DNA of 19,354 bases from CAZSAA01 sp964604915 (GCA_964604915.1 CAZSAA010000014.1:1-19354), one strand, 5' to 3'; counted from the stretch's first letter, positions 6,985 through 14,258 are shown. Notes: a model not told the origin generated them from the sequence alone. Program-made: numbers and translations.

Positions 6985-7608
6985 TTATTTACCTTTGGTG
7001 ACTATTACTTTAGCCGGGCGGATTACGCGACCGCTAAGCTTATAGCCAGCAACGACCTCCTTCTCTACAATATCTCCTTCCCCGTCCATTGCTTCCATCG
7101 TCATCGGGTCGAAGATTTCTCCTGTCGTCCGTATTTCCTCTACTCCTCGTTGCGACAATACCTCGCTAAATTGCTTAATAACGTGTTTCACTCCCTCTAC
7201 CCACGGGCTCTTAGCCTCTTCCTCGCTTAGCGAAGCGATCGATAGGCGCAGATGGTCATATACGGGCAGGAAATCCAAGATGATACCGGCCAGAGCAAAC
7301 TTGAAAAAATCCTCTTTGTCCTTAGCGGATTGCCGAAGCAGGTTCTGATAGTCAGCCAAGGCACGCAGGTATCTGCTCCGGTCATCTTCTTCCTGGTCAA
7401 TGAAGGAAAACCTATCCTCATGGCTACCATCTTCTTTTTCTACTTCGCCTGAGAATATCTCAGCTGGCCGGGACCATATCCGCCCATCAGCCAAACTTTC
7501 ATATATCACTTCCTGCTGCTTGTTCTCGGTATTTTCCGCCAGGGCGATGACGCGATATTCGTTACCCTTATAGTGGCGGTAGCGGCCGCCTTTTACTATT
7601 TCTACCAT
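6985..7608 (-). CDS. grpE: GrpE nucleotide exchange factor with N-terminal DUF1653-like domain
   Basis: The 207-residue protein has two parts. Residues 6-55 (GGRYRHYKGNEYRV, then VIYESL, then IWSRPAEIF) match the small DUF1653 beta domain. Residues 76-205 are GrpE: a shortened helical stalk, then the head with GVEEIRTTGEIFDP and VVAGYKLSGRVIRPAKVIV. GrpE releases ADP from DnaK. The usual His of the FDPxxHEA signature is Met172 here. A DUF1653 domain normally stands alone and its function is unknown; its place where GrpE usually has a disordered arm and long coiled coil is odd. hrcA ends 3 nt upstream and supplies an AAGGAA SD, so the two are probably translationally coupled. The DUF1653 start is firm because the SD and gene spacing support the first ATG. 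Confidence 0.93.
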   Translation of the reverse strand: MVEIVKGGRYRHYKGNEYRVIALAENTENKQQEVIYESLADGRIWSRPAEIFSGEVEKEDGSHEDRFSFIDQEEDDRSRYLRALADYQNLLRQSAKDKEDFFKFALAGIILDFLPVYDHLRLSIASLSEEEAKSPWVEGVKHVIKQFSEVLSQRGVEEIRTTGEIFDPMTMEAMDGEGDIVEKEVVAGYKLSGRVIRPAKVIVTKGK

Positions 7609-7611
7609 AGT

Positions 7612-8304
7612 TTATTCCTTAAATTTCTCGTTGATAAAATGCAATATGCTAAGGTTGCGGGCATAGTCCATGCGCATTGGTCCCAGGATGCCAAATATTC
7701 CACTCCGACCGCCTTGCCTATATCTGAGTAGCGCGCTGCCCATGAAGGCGCCGAAAGGATTATCCTGGCCAGCCCTAAGAGCCGGACCCTCTTCAAGGGA
7801 ATCGAACAAGCCGTCGATGATATCTTCCATGGCATCGATGACGCGAGAAGCATCATAGACGTTCTCCATCTGCCGGAATTCGGCTTGGGAGAAAAGGTTG
7901 GATAGGCCAGTATGATATAGCTTATTCTTATGGAACGCGAAAAATACCGCCGCATCAGCCATTTCTGCTACCAATTTGGCCGTCTTTTTCAAGCTGGCTT
8001 CATCGGCACCGAACGATTCCTGCAAGAGGCTGCGCTCGGATTCTTTAAGAGGTTTTGGCGCCTGCGAACAAGCTTCCTCGATTACGAATCCGTATCCTTT
8101 CTCGGTCGGGATCCGCCCGGCGGAAGTATGAGGCTGGTATATATAGCCCGCTTCTTCGAGTTCGGTCATCTCATTGCGGACGGTAGCCGGGGATACTTTC
8201 AACCGATATTTCTCCACTAACAAACCAGAGGATACCGGCTGAGCCGTATCCACGTACTCCTTGATTATGGTCTTTAATATGAGTTTGTTCCTTTGGGTTA
8301 GCAT
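7612..8304 (-). CDS. hrcA: Heat-inducible transcription repressor HrcA (compact form)
   Basis: Repressor that binds CIRCE. The N-terminal winged helix is clear: LTQRNKLILKTIIKEY, then QPVSS, then VSPATVRNEMTELEEAGYI, then HTSAGRIPTEKGY. The C-terminal GAF-type core keeps GLSNLFSQAEF and the signature GPMRMDY. From the ATG at 8304 the protein is 230 residues, about 100 shorter than the usual 340; the inserted dimerisation domain and part of the GAF domain appear to be absent. The open frame continues upstream to 8379, but that region is the CIRCE element and the promoter, and transcription should start near 8317, so 8304 is the start. The leader would be only about 13 nt and has no SD. First gene of the heat-shock operon, so HrcA is autoregulated. 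Confidence 0.95.
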   Translation of the reverse strand: MLTQRNKLILKTIIKEYVDTAQPVSSGLLVEKYRLKVSPATVRNEMTELEEAGYIYQPHTSAGRIPTEKGYGFVIEEACSQAPKPLKESERSLLQESFGADEASLKKTAKLVAEMADAAVFFAFHKNKLYHTGLSNLFSQAEFRQMENVYDASRVIDAMEDIIDGLFDSLEEGPALRAGQDNPFGAFMGSALLRYRQGGRSGIFGILGPMRMDYARNLSILHFINEKFKE

Positions 8305-8323
8305 ATATCTAGGCACTAAGGGT

Positions 8324-8352
8324 ATTATATAAAAACTTAGCACTCTTGTCAA
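8324..8352 (-). promoter_or_regulatory. Perfect sigma70 promoter of the hrcA heat-shock operon
   Basis: On the minus strand TTGACA (8352-8347), a 17-nt spacer and TATAAT (8329-8324) give a fully consensus promoter. The -35 hexamer lies inside the 9-nt spacer of CIRCE, so bound HrcA would block RNA polymerase directly. The predicted start is near 8317. Confidence 0.93.
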
Positions 8353-8363
8353 TAGAGTGCTAA
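8337..8363. promoter_or_regulatory. CIRCE operator (HrcA binding site)
   Basis: TTAGCACTC-N9-GAGTGCTAA is an exact match to the classical CIRCE consensus. One further C/G pair (8336 with 8364) extends the inverted repeat to 10 bp. It overlaps the -35 region of the hrcA promoter and lies 26 nt past the end of mrdA. In mRNA from mrdA the same repeat would fold into a 10-bp hairpin followed by TTTTTATA, so it may also terminate that transcript. Confidence 0.97.
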
Positions 8364-8388
8364 GAACATCTTTACCCACCTATACCCC

Positions 8389-10494
8389 CTATTCCACTAA
8401 AGCATCAGTCGAGGAAGCGCCATAATCACGGAAATACCAATTGAGTATTTCCTTAGCGATCGGGACAGACACTGTGCTTCCCTCTTCCCCTTCCTCTACC
8501 ATCACCACGATGAGCAGTTCAGGGTCATCGAAAGGGGCAAACCCGACAAACCAAGCGTGCGGCGCCGCCTTGCTGGACCATTGGGCGGTACCGGTCTTGC
8601 CCGCTACTTCCACCGGCAAGTCAGACAAGGAGCGGGCGCTACCGGAAGTGACGGTCTGACGCATTGCCTGCCGGACAATCTGGATATTCTCTTCCGATAC
8701 CAACAACTTGTTCTGAACTTCAGGCAACTGCTCCCGTACTACATTATTATTCTTATCCAATAACTGCGAGACGAGATGCGGACGATATACCGTACCGCCA
8801 TTGGCGATGCCGGAGATGACGGTCGCTATCTGCAATGGCGTCACGATCAGGTCGCCTTGGCCGATAGAGAGATGGTATGTGTCGCCGATATACCACTGCT
8901 CACCTTTGACCTCTTCCTTCCATTTCGCGCTAGGCACGAACCCCGAGGCTTCGCTGTTGATATCGATGCCAGTCGGCTCGCCTAGTCCGAATGAACTGAG
9001 ATACTGAACCAGACGCTCTAAACCTAGGCCGGCGAAGTCTTGGTAGCCGCCACCGATGTAGTAGAAAAAAGTGTTCACCGATTCGGCGATCGCTTTATAG
9101 ACGTTAGTCGTGCCATGGCCGCCAGCCTTCCAATCCGGAAAGAACCATTGCCCTATCCGCAAGCCACCATTACTCACGAAGCTAGTGCTATCGGTGATAA
9201 CCCTCTCCTCCAGGGCGGCCAGGGCGATGACCGGCTTAATGACCGAACCGGACGGGTATTCGCCACTGACGGAACGATTGAGCAAAGGATGATTCGGATC
9301 ATTAAGGAAAATATCATAATCAGCTTGGCTGATGCCTTTGGCAAATAGATTACTGTCATAGCCAGGCAGGCTCACGAGCGCCATTATCTCCCCATTCTGC
9401 GGATCCATGATTATTACCGAAGCTTTGGCGAGCTTTAGCCTATCAAGCCATGCTCTCGTCACTTCCTCGGCTTTCTGCTGCAGAGACAGATCTAGCGATA
9501 GCTTGAGATTATAGCCATCAATGGCCGCTTCTTCACTCACTACGCTCTTTTCGCGACCTAAGGCGTCGACTTCGATATTCTTGCGTCCGTTGTGCCCCCG
9601 CAACTCACTTTCCCAGCTATACTCCAAACCAGCCTTACCAAGATAATCGAGGGCCGAATATTCATTGCCGCGATAGTCCATCTCCACCTGGTTTATCTTC
9701 CCGGTATAGCCGAGCACGTGGGCGAGAGATAGGCTAGCTGGAGCATCATCTTGAGCCGCCTTGACGAAAGGGTATTCCCGTCTGGTCTTGACCGAAACGA
9801 AGATGCTCGGCTCGGATTCGGCCTCCAACTTGAGTAGCATGGCCTGGTCATACGGGATATTGTCAGCGATAAAGACCGGTTGATATGACTCGAGAGAATT
9901 CATCGAGACACCGGAGAGCTTCTCCTTTATTGCCAGGAAATACGAAGAATCGGATGCTAGCTGCAAGCCGCTTCCTTCAGACGGCGTCGCAGCGGCATAG
10001 AGGTCCTCGCCATCAAGTATCAAGCCTAAACGGCGAATAAGGCGATCTCGCTCCAATTCGTCTTTAGGGAGGCTTATCGGCAACAAGGAAAGGACGAAGT
10101 TAGCTTGGTTGCGGACGAGCGGCGTAAGGTTCTTATCATAAATTATGCCGCGCCGCGCCTCGATAGTCTCTACCCGTAAGCGATTGCTATCCGCCAAGGT
10201 AGCATAATAGTCGCCGCGGACGATCTGGAGCCAACCGGCACGTATCACCAATACCGCTAAAAAGAGGAAAGCGAAGGTAGCGATATAACGGATCCATTCC
10301 GGACGGAAAGTCCGGCCGACGATCTGCTTGTCGCTAGCGTCGGAAATGAAAGCGTGCTCTGTCCATCCGGTGTAGTACGAAGAGTCTTTGAGTTGCCCGA
10401 ACCGATATTTCCCTTCCGCGATCACGAAAGGATTATCCGGCTGTTCGCCGGAAAGAGCGGAGAGTTTAAGTTTGTTTTTCAGGCTTTTTTCCAT
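8389..10494 (-). CDS. mrdA: Penicillin-binding protein 2 (cell-elongation transpeptidase)
   Basis: Class B PBP of 701 residues that crosslinks peptidoglycan during elongation, paired with RodA in known systems. An N-terminal cytoplasmic segment of about 66 residues precedes one membrane helix (67-88). The pedestal domain contains ARRGIIYDKN near 113-122. The transpeptidase domain has the catalytic SVIK motif (Ser417-Lys420), SVN (472-474) and KTG (633-635, in AGKTGTAQ). The N-terminal tail is longer than in E. coli PBP2. It is a single-gene unit here with no mre or rodA neighbour in view, divergent from the two-component operon. An extended -10 lies 6 nt from the ATG, so the mRNA is probably leaderless. 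It ends in TAG, showing that TAG is a true stop in this genome. Confidence 0.96.
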   Translation of the reverse strand: MEKSLKNKLKLSALSGEQPDNPFVIAEGKYRFGQLKDSSYYTGWTEHAFISDASDKQIVGRTFRPEWIRYIATFAFLFLAVLVIRAGWLQIVRGDYYATLADSNRLRVETIEARRGIIYDKNLTPLVRNQANFVLSLLPISLPKDELERDRLIRRLGLILDGEDLYAAATPSEGSGLQLASDSSYFLAIKEKLSGVSMNSLESYQPVFIADNIPYDQAMLLKLEAESEPSIFVSVKTRREYPFVKAAQDDAPASLSLAHVLGYTGKINQVEMDYRGNEYSALDYLGKAGLEYSWESELRGHNGRKNIEVDALGREKSVVSEEAAIDGYNLKLSLDLSLQQKAEEVTRAWLDRLKLAKASVIIMDPQNGEIMALVSLPGYDSNLFAKGISQADYDIFLNDPNHPLLNRSVSGEYPSGSVIKPVIALAALEERVITDSTSFVSNGGLRIGQWFFPDWKAGGHGTTNVYKAIAESVNTFFYYIGGGYQDFAGLGLERLVQYLSSFGLGEPTGIDINSEASGFVPSAKWKEEVKGEQWYIGDTYHLSIGQGDLIVTPLQIATVISGIANGGTVYRPHLVSQLLDKNNNVVREQLPEVQNKLLVSEENIQIVRQAMRQTVTSGSARSLSDLPVEVAGKTGTAQWSSKAAPHAWFVGFAPFDDPELLIVVMVEEGEEGSTVSVPIAKEILNWYFRDYGASSTDALVE

Positions 10495-10500
10495 ATATCC

Positions 10501-10509
10501 ATTGTATCA
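10501..10509 (-). promoter_or_regulatory. Extended -10 promoter of mrdA, predicted leaderless
   Basis: TGATACAAT on the minus strand (TG at 10509-10508, TACAAT at 10506-10501) ends 6 nt before the ATG at 10494. The expected start is at or within 2 nt of the A of ATG. No good -35 is seen at 17 nt. Confidence 0.6.
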
Positions 10510-10593
10510 CTAGTCGGGTCAAATTAGGAAGGCATGGAATTTAGATTAATTTTATAAAAATTTTATTCAACTAATGCTAAAATATCAATTGCT

Positions 10594-10600
10594 AGGAAGG
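10594..10600 (+). promoter_or_regulatory. SD-like site of the response regulator gene
   Basis: AGGAAGG sits 13 nt before the ATG at 10614, longer than the usual 5-9 nt. A TAAAAT at 10578-10583 could be the -10 of its promoter, but no clear -35 is seen in this very AT-rich stretch. Confidence 0.45.
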
Positions 10601-10613
10601 ATAGTAAAAAATT

Positions 10614-11285
10614 ATGAAAATACTCCTCATTGAAGACGACAAGGCGCTCGCTAAGGCTATCACCGCCAGCCTCAAGGAAGCGGGATATATGATAGATGTA
10701 ACTTACACCGGCCAGGATGGATATCTTCTGGCGCGCAACGAGCAATATGACCTGATGATAATAGACTATTTCCTGCCCGATACCGATGGCAGCCGGATCT
10801 TGGCCGATATCAGGAATGGAAATTCCGATACGCCGGTCATAATCATCAGCGGCAATGCCGAGGTAGATAATAAGATAAGGATGCTGGAGCAAGGTGCTGA
10901 CGACTATATCGCCAAGCCCTTCGACCTATCCGAGCTGCTAGCTAGGATCAAGGCGATCTGGCGTCGGCCACCTCAAGCGACCTCGGAAAAATATGCTATC
11001 GGCAATCTGAATATCGATTTCAAACGATGGTTAGTGACCAGGAATGGACGGAGAATAAAAATGACTAATAAGGAATTATCCCTGCTCCGTTTCTTCCTGG
11101 ATCACAAGGACACCTTGCTCACGCGTAATACTATCCTAGAACATGTCTGGGACATGAATGCTGATCCTTTTTCTAACACCATAGAGACGCACATAATGAA
11201 GTTGCGCAAGAGTATCGGCGACAAGCGGCACGAATTGATCGAAACGATCCCTGGCCAAGGCTATATCTTCCGTTCTCCCGACTGA
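10614..11285 (+). CDS. OmpR/PhoB-family response regulator
   Basis: The 223-residue protein has a receiver domain (1-115) with the acidic pair Glu7-Asp8-Asp9, phosphoacceptor Asp51 (MIIDYFLPD), Ser79 and Lys101 (AKPFD). A C-terminal winged-helix DNA-binding domain (about 127-222) ends with the family phrase IETIPGQGYIF. On phosphorylation such proteins dimerise and bind direct repeats near promoters. The histidine kinase gene starts 3 nt after its stop, so the two form a cognate pair and are likely coupled in translation. Target genes cannot be read from the sequence; divergently transcribed mrdA, with its start only 119 nt away, is a candidate. Confidence 0.96.
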   Translation: MKILLIEDDKALAKAITASLKEAGYMIDVTYTGQDGYLLARNEQYDLMIIDYFLPDTDGSRILADIRNGNSDTPVIIISGNAEVDNKIRMLEQGADDYIAKPFDLSELLARIKAIWRRPPQATSEKYAIGNLNIDFKRWLVTRNGRRIKMTNKELSLLRFFLDHKDTLLTRNTILEHVWDMNADPFSNTIETHIMKLRKSIGDKRHELIETIPGQGYIFRSPD

Positions 11286-11288
11286 CAT

Positions 11289-12083
11289 ATGTCTAAGGAG
11301 GAGACACGACAAGGGCGCCTTGATTTTTTTGCGCGCCACAAAGAGGAGAAAGACAACAGCGGAGATAAACCTTGCCACTGCGATATATCCCAAGCTAATC
11401 TAGATTGTCTGGCGGCCAATTTCCAGTTGATCTGCCTGGGACGGATAGCAGCCGGCATAGTGCATGACCTGAGCAACCCGCTCACTTCCCTTTCGCTGGG
11501 ACTGGAGATCATAAGCGAAGAGAGCTGCGATAAGGAATCGCGCCGTATCGCCAGCCAAGCTCGCCTAGCCCTGGAGCGGATGCGCCGCCTTATCGGTATC
11601 ATCAAAACTCATATCAATGGCGAGAATATATCCACCTGGTTTGTTGCCAACGAAGAAATCGCTGATGCGATAAAAATGATGCGTTTCCAAGCGAAATGCA
11701 ACCATTGCCACATCTTCTTCCGCCCCAATGGACAGATAAAGCTATATGGCTGCCCAGAAAAATTCGGCCAGATAGCCTGCAATCTCCTGGGTAACGCCTT
11801 GGAAGCGCTTAGGGAAAGCGACAAGAGAGAAGTATACGTCAACCTCTGGCAAAACGGCGGCTTGGCGTTTTTTTCTGTACGAGATACTGGGCCTGGCTTC
11901 GGTCTCGGCTCTGACCCGTTTAAAGCATTCTTTTCCACAAAAAAAGGCCCTGATTGCCATCTGGGTCTCGGACTGAGCATCATAAAACATATCGTCGAAG
12001 TTGATTTCAAGGGAGAAATATCAGGAGAGAATACGTCCAAGGGTACACGATTCTTGGTCACTATCCCTAATCGGCCGGAATAA
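11289..12083 (+). CDS. Soluble, cysteine-rich sensor histidine kinase
   Basis: The 264-residue kinase has no membrane segment and no PAS, GAF or HAMP domain. After about 48 N-terminal residues comes the dimerisation helix GRIAAGIVHDLSNPLTSLSL with His59 as phosphoacceptor (HDxxNPL, NtrB-like). The ATPase domain shows the N box (NLLGNALEAL), G1 (RDTGPGFG) and G2 (LGLGLSIIKHIVE). Cysteines are frequent: Cys29, Cys31, Cys40 and Cys49 before the phosphoacceptor, then Cys80, KCNHCH, GCPEK and IAC. That pattern would suit redox or metal sensing in the cytoplasm, but this is inference. The ATG is 3 nt after the response regulator stop. Its last 17 nt overlap the end of the convergent CapA-family gene. 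Confidence 0.93.
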   Translation: MSKEETRQGRLDFFARHKEEKDNSGDKPCHCDISQANLDCLAANFQLICLGRIAAGIVHDLSNPLTSLSLGLEIISEESCDKESRRIASQARLALERMRRLIGIIKTHINGENISTWFVANEEIADAIKMMRFQAKCNHCHIFFRPNGQIKLYGCPEKFGQIACNLLGNALEALRESDKREVYVNLWQNGGLAFFSVRDTGPGFGLGSDPFKAFFSTKKGPDCHLGLGLSIIKHIVEVDFKGEISGENTSKGTRFLVTIPNRPE

Positions 12084-13170
12084 GCAGGTGCCCATCAGCC
12101 GGCAAGTTAAGAGCAGCAAACAAAGATTCTTTCTCTTGGCCGTCCGGCATGAGGTTAGCTTGGCCGTAGTCCTCTATCTTTACCGGCAAGAACACAGACT
12201 CATAAAAGCCAACATTTTCCTTCCAGATAACCTTCGCTAACATTCCCTGCTGGGTTTCTAGCGACCACATCTGATCAAATACGAGATTGCCCAAAGAATA
12301 CACGATAAGCTTCCCTTTATATATCTCCGTAGTCTGTGGCCAGTGCGGATGATGGCCGATGATAAGGCTAGCGCCGGCGTCGATCATGGCGTGGGAAAAC
12401 TCCTGCTGCTGCCAATTAGGTTCACGCGTATATTCGATACCGGCATGCATTGATACGATCACGGTATAACCTTCGGAAACCAGGCGGGCCACATCCGCCG
12501 CGGCTGCCTCTTCGTCCATACCTGATATCCCGGCTGTATCTTCATCCGCCAAGGAACTATCCTGGGGATAGGCATAGGCAAGAAAGGCAAAACGATGGCC
12601 TAAAACTTCTTTCTTCACTCCTTCCCGAGCTATGCTCTCGTTTTCACCCGCACCTATATAGGCGATGTCATTTTCATCTAAGATAGAAAACGTGTCGAGC
12701 ATGCCTTGGCGACCGGCATTGGCGAAATGGTTGTTCGCCAAACTCACGACATCAATACCCGCCGACTTGATGCCGGCAATCGCCTGCGGATCGGTACGGA
12801 AGGTAAAGGACCCGGTCGGGACGAAATAGTCCTGATCATAGATGAAGGGTGATTCCAAATTCACGACCGCAACATCGGCTGCCTGCATCAAAGAGGCAAT
12901 AGGGCGGAAGGGCCAATCATAGTCATCATATTTTACCATCCTCTGCCCCACTTGCCGGGAAAGCATCACGTCGCCGCCAAAAATGAAAGATATCTCCACG
13001 GGTTCGGGGGCCGGAACCTCTAGATAAACATCCTGCGGCTCGGCTATTTCCGGATTAAGCAGGCGCCAAAGCGGTTCATCAATGGAACGAGCCAATATGA
13101 CGCCAATAAAGGCAATCGCCAAGGCGATAACCGCCAATATTATCACTTTATATACTCTATCGCTATCCAT
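12067..13170 (-). CDS. CapA-family membrane-anchored metallophosphoesterase
   Basis: The 367-residue protein has a signal anchor at about 7-27 and a linker rich in Pro and Glu. The CapA/PgsA calcineurin-like domain runs from residue 58 on. Its metal-site motifs are GGDVMLSR (65-72), NLESP (104-108), SLANNHFANAG (143-153), VSMHAGIEY and GHHPHWPQ, with YSLGNLVFDQ near the end. Family members are linked to poly-gamma-glutamate or capsule polymer export and processing, but most homologues have no tested function and no capB/capC genes are seen here. It should face outside the membrane. An extended -10 lies 8 nt before the ATG, so the mRNA may be leaderless. The 3' end overlaps the histidine kinase gene. 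Confidence 0.93.
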   Translation of the reverse strand: MDSDRVYKVIILAVIALAIAFIGVILARSIDEPLWRLLNPEIAEPQDVYLEVPAPEPVEISFIFGGDVMLSRQVGQRMVKYDDYDWPFRPIASLMQAADVAVVNLESPFIYDQDYFVPTGSFTFRTDPQAIAGIKSAGIDVVSLANNHFANAGRQGMLDTFSILDENDIAYIGAGENESIAREGVKKEVLGHRFAFLAYAYPQDSSLADEDTAGISGMDEEAAAADVARLVSEGYTVIVSMHAGIEYTREPNWQQQEFSHAMIDAGASLIIGHHPHWPQTTEIYKGKLIVYSLGNLVFDQMWSLETQQGMLAKVIWKENVGFYESVFLPVKIEDYGQANLMPDGQEKESLFAALNLPADGHLLIPAD

Positions 13171-13178
13171 ATTTTTAT

Positions 13179-13187
13179 ATTATACCA
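13179..13187 (-). promoter_or_regulatory. Extended -10 promoter of the CapA-family gene, predicted leaderless
   Basis: TGGTATAAT on the minus strand (TATAAT at 13184-13179) ends 8 nt before the ATG at 13170, placing the expected start at 13172-13170. It lies back to back with the sdpR promoter. Confidence 0.7.
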
Positions 13188-13193
13188 CGATCA

Positions 13194-13222
13194 TTGACAA
13201 GGAAAACTAGAGGAGGTAATAT
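13194..13222 (+). promoter_or_regulatory. Promoter of the sdpR-sdpI operon
   Basis: TTGACA (13194-13199), a 17-nt spacer and TAATAT (13217-13222) predict a start near 13229. The AGGAGG at 13211-13216 falls in the spacer, upstream of the start, so it is not the ribosome binding site. The leader to the ATG at 13249 is about 20 nt and has no SD. Confidence 0.75.
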
Positions 13223-13250
13223 TTAGATAGTTAGTTAATCATCTAAATAT
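13219..13250 (+). promoter_or_regulatory. Perfect inverted-repeat operator, likely autorepression site of SdpR
   Basis: ATATTTAGAT (13219-13228) and ATCTAAATAT (13241-13250) form a perfect 10-bp inverted repeat with a 12-nt centre. The left arm overlaps the -10 box and the right arm reaches into the ATG, so a bound repressor would cover the transcription start. AT-rich inverted repeats of this type are typical of ArsR/SmtB operators. The repeat could also fold in the DNA or RNA, but only its right arm is transcribed. Confidence 0.75.
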
Positions 13251-13512
13251 GTCCCTCCGACAAACTTTCGCCGCCCTGGCGGATGACAACCGGCAAAAAA
13301 TAATCGACCGGCTCAAGGAGCGGGAACTTAGCGCTGGTAAAATCGGCTCCTATCTGGACATCTCCGCCCCTTCCCTGTCCCATCACCTCAGAGTACTCAA
13401 AGAAGCGGGGATGATAAGTGACCGGCGGCAAGGGCAAGAGATAATATATTCCCTCAACGTCAGCGTGATCGAAGAGATATCCCAAGCCATCGTCAAATTT
13501 CTAAAAAGATAA
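13249..13512 (+). CDS. sdpR: ArsR-family autorepressor, SdpR-like
   Basis: The 87-residue winged-helix protein is typical of the small ArsR group: LADDNRQKIIDRLKERELSAGKI, then the recognition helix SAPSLSHHLRVLKEAGMI and the wing RRQGQEIIYSLN. It has no Cys, so it is not a thiol metal sensor. In Bacillus subtilis SdpR represses sdpR-sdpI and is titrated to the membrane by SdpI when the SdpC toxin is bound. The gene just downstream is an SdpI homologue, which makes this reading likely. A perfect inverted repeat covers the -10 box and ATG. The short leader lacks an SD. Confidence 0.9.
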   Translation: MSLRQTFAALADDNRQKIIDRLKERELSAGKIGSYLDISAPSLSHHLRVLKEAGMISDRRQGQEIIYSLNVSVIEEISQAIVKFLKR

Positions 13513-13523
13513 TTAATAACCCT

Positions 13524-14213
13524 ATGAAAAACCCGCTCAAACTAAGCGCACGCACGGAGATCTTCCCGATTTTTGTCGTAGTAGCTTCCCTCTTGGCCGC
13601 TTTTTTCTTCTACCAGAACTTCGCGGAGATAGTGGCAAGCCACTGGAACTTCCGCGGCGAAGTCGATGGCTATTCCAGCAAGGCACTGGGAGCTTTCATG
13701 TTGCCAGGCATATTAGTTGCCATGTACGCCCTATTCGCTCTCATTCCCCTTTTCGACCCCCGGGCCGAGCGCTATATCGAATTCCGTTCCAGCTATCTCA
13801 AGATCCGCAATGCTATCATGTTCTTCCTGTTGCTCATATACCTGGCTATGGGAGCGGCCAATCTCGGCTATATCCAGGAGATAGGGACGATAGTGCCCTT
13901 GCTAGTCGGGCTACTCTTCATATATATAGGCAACCTGATGGGTAAGCTCAAGACTAACTGGTATGTCGGCTTGCGCAACCCCTGGACCTTGTCTGATGCC
14001 GATACCTGGAATAAGGCTAACCGCTTCAGCGGCAAGGCAATGATGATATCCGGCCTGCTCATCGGCCTAGACGGTTTCCTGGCCGATAACCTAAAACTAC
14101 CCGTCTTTATCGCCGCCATTGCTATTGCCGTCATCGTTCCAACCGTATATTCCTTTATATTATACAACCGACAGAAAGAGAAAGGGATAAGAGATAAAGG
14201 AGAAGGAAAATAA
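13524..14213 (+). CDS. sdpI: SdpI/DUF1648 family integral membrane immunity-type protein
   Basis: The 229-residue polytopic membrane protein has an N-terminal DUF1648 part (about 14-80, containing ASHWNFRGEVDGYSSK and a helix on either side) and a C-terminal SdpI part (from about 133, with NWYVGLRNPWTLSDADTWNKANRFSGK). About six hydrophobic segments are visible, and the end is charged. B. subtilis SdpI gives immunity to the SdpC killing factor and also transduces the signal to SdpR. It starts 11 nt after the ArsR-type gene and the unit ends with a terminator, so the pair is a closed two-gene operon. No sdpA, sdpB or sdpC toxin genes are in view; defence against a neighbour's toxin or a general envelope role are inferences. 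Confidence 0.92.
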   Translation: MKNPLKLSARTEIFPIFVVVASLLAAFFFYQNFAEIVASHWNFRGEVDGYSSKALGAFMLPGILVAMYALFALIPLFDPRAERYIEFRSSYLKIRNAIMFFLLLIYLAMGAANLGYIQEIGTIVPLLVGLLFIYIGNLMGKLKTNWYVGLRNPWTLSDADTWNKANRFSGKAMMISGLLIGLDGFLADNLKLPVFIAAIAIAVIVPTVYSFILYNRQKEKGIRDKGEGK

Positions 14214-14234
14214 AGAGATCATAATATACGAAAG

Positions 14235-14258
14235 AACAGCGCCTTATAGCGCTGTTTT
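14235..14258. terminator. Intrinsic terminator after sdpI
   Basis: AACAGCGC (14235-14242) and GCGCTGTT (14249-14256) form a perfect 8-bp stem with loop CTTATA, followed by TT and ATATT. The A-run on the other side (AAAG) makes it weakly bidirectional, and it may also end the converging Nramp-like gene at 14291. Confidence 0.85.

Noticed and set aside
8305..8379. 25-codon N-terminal extension of HrcA
   Set aside because: The stretch is the CIRCE operator and promoter, and the HrcA homology starts at the 8304 ATG.
11609..12061. Minus-strand open frame opposite the histidine kinase gene
   Set aside because: The plus-strand frame has all kinase motifs. The antisense product shows no domain, promoter or SD.
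13211..13216. AGGAGG as ribosome binding site of sdpR
   Set aside because: It is 32 nt from the ATG and falls in the spacer of the predicted promoter, upstream of the transcription start.
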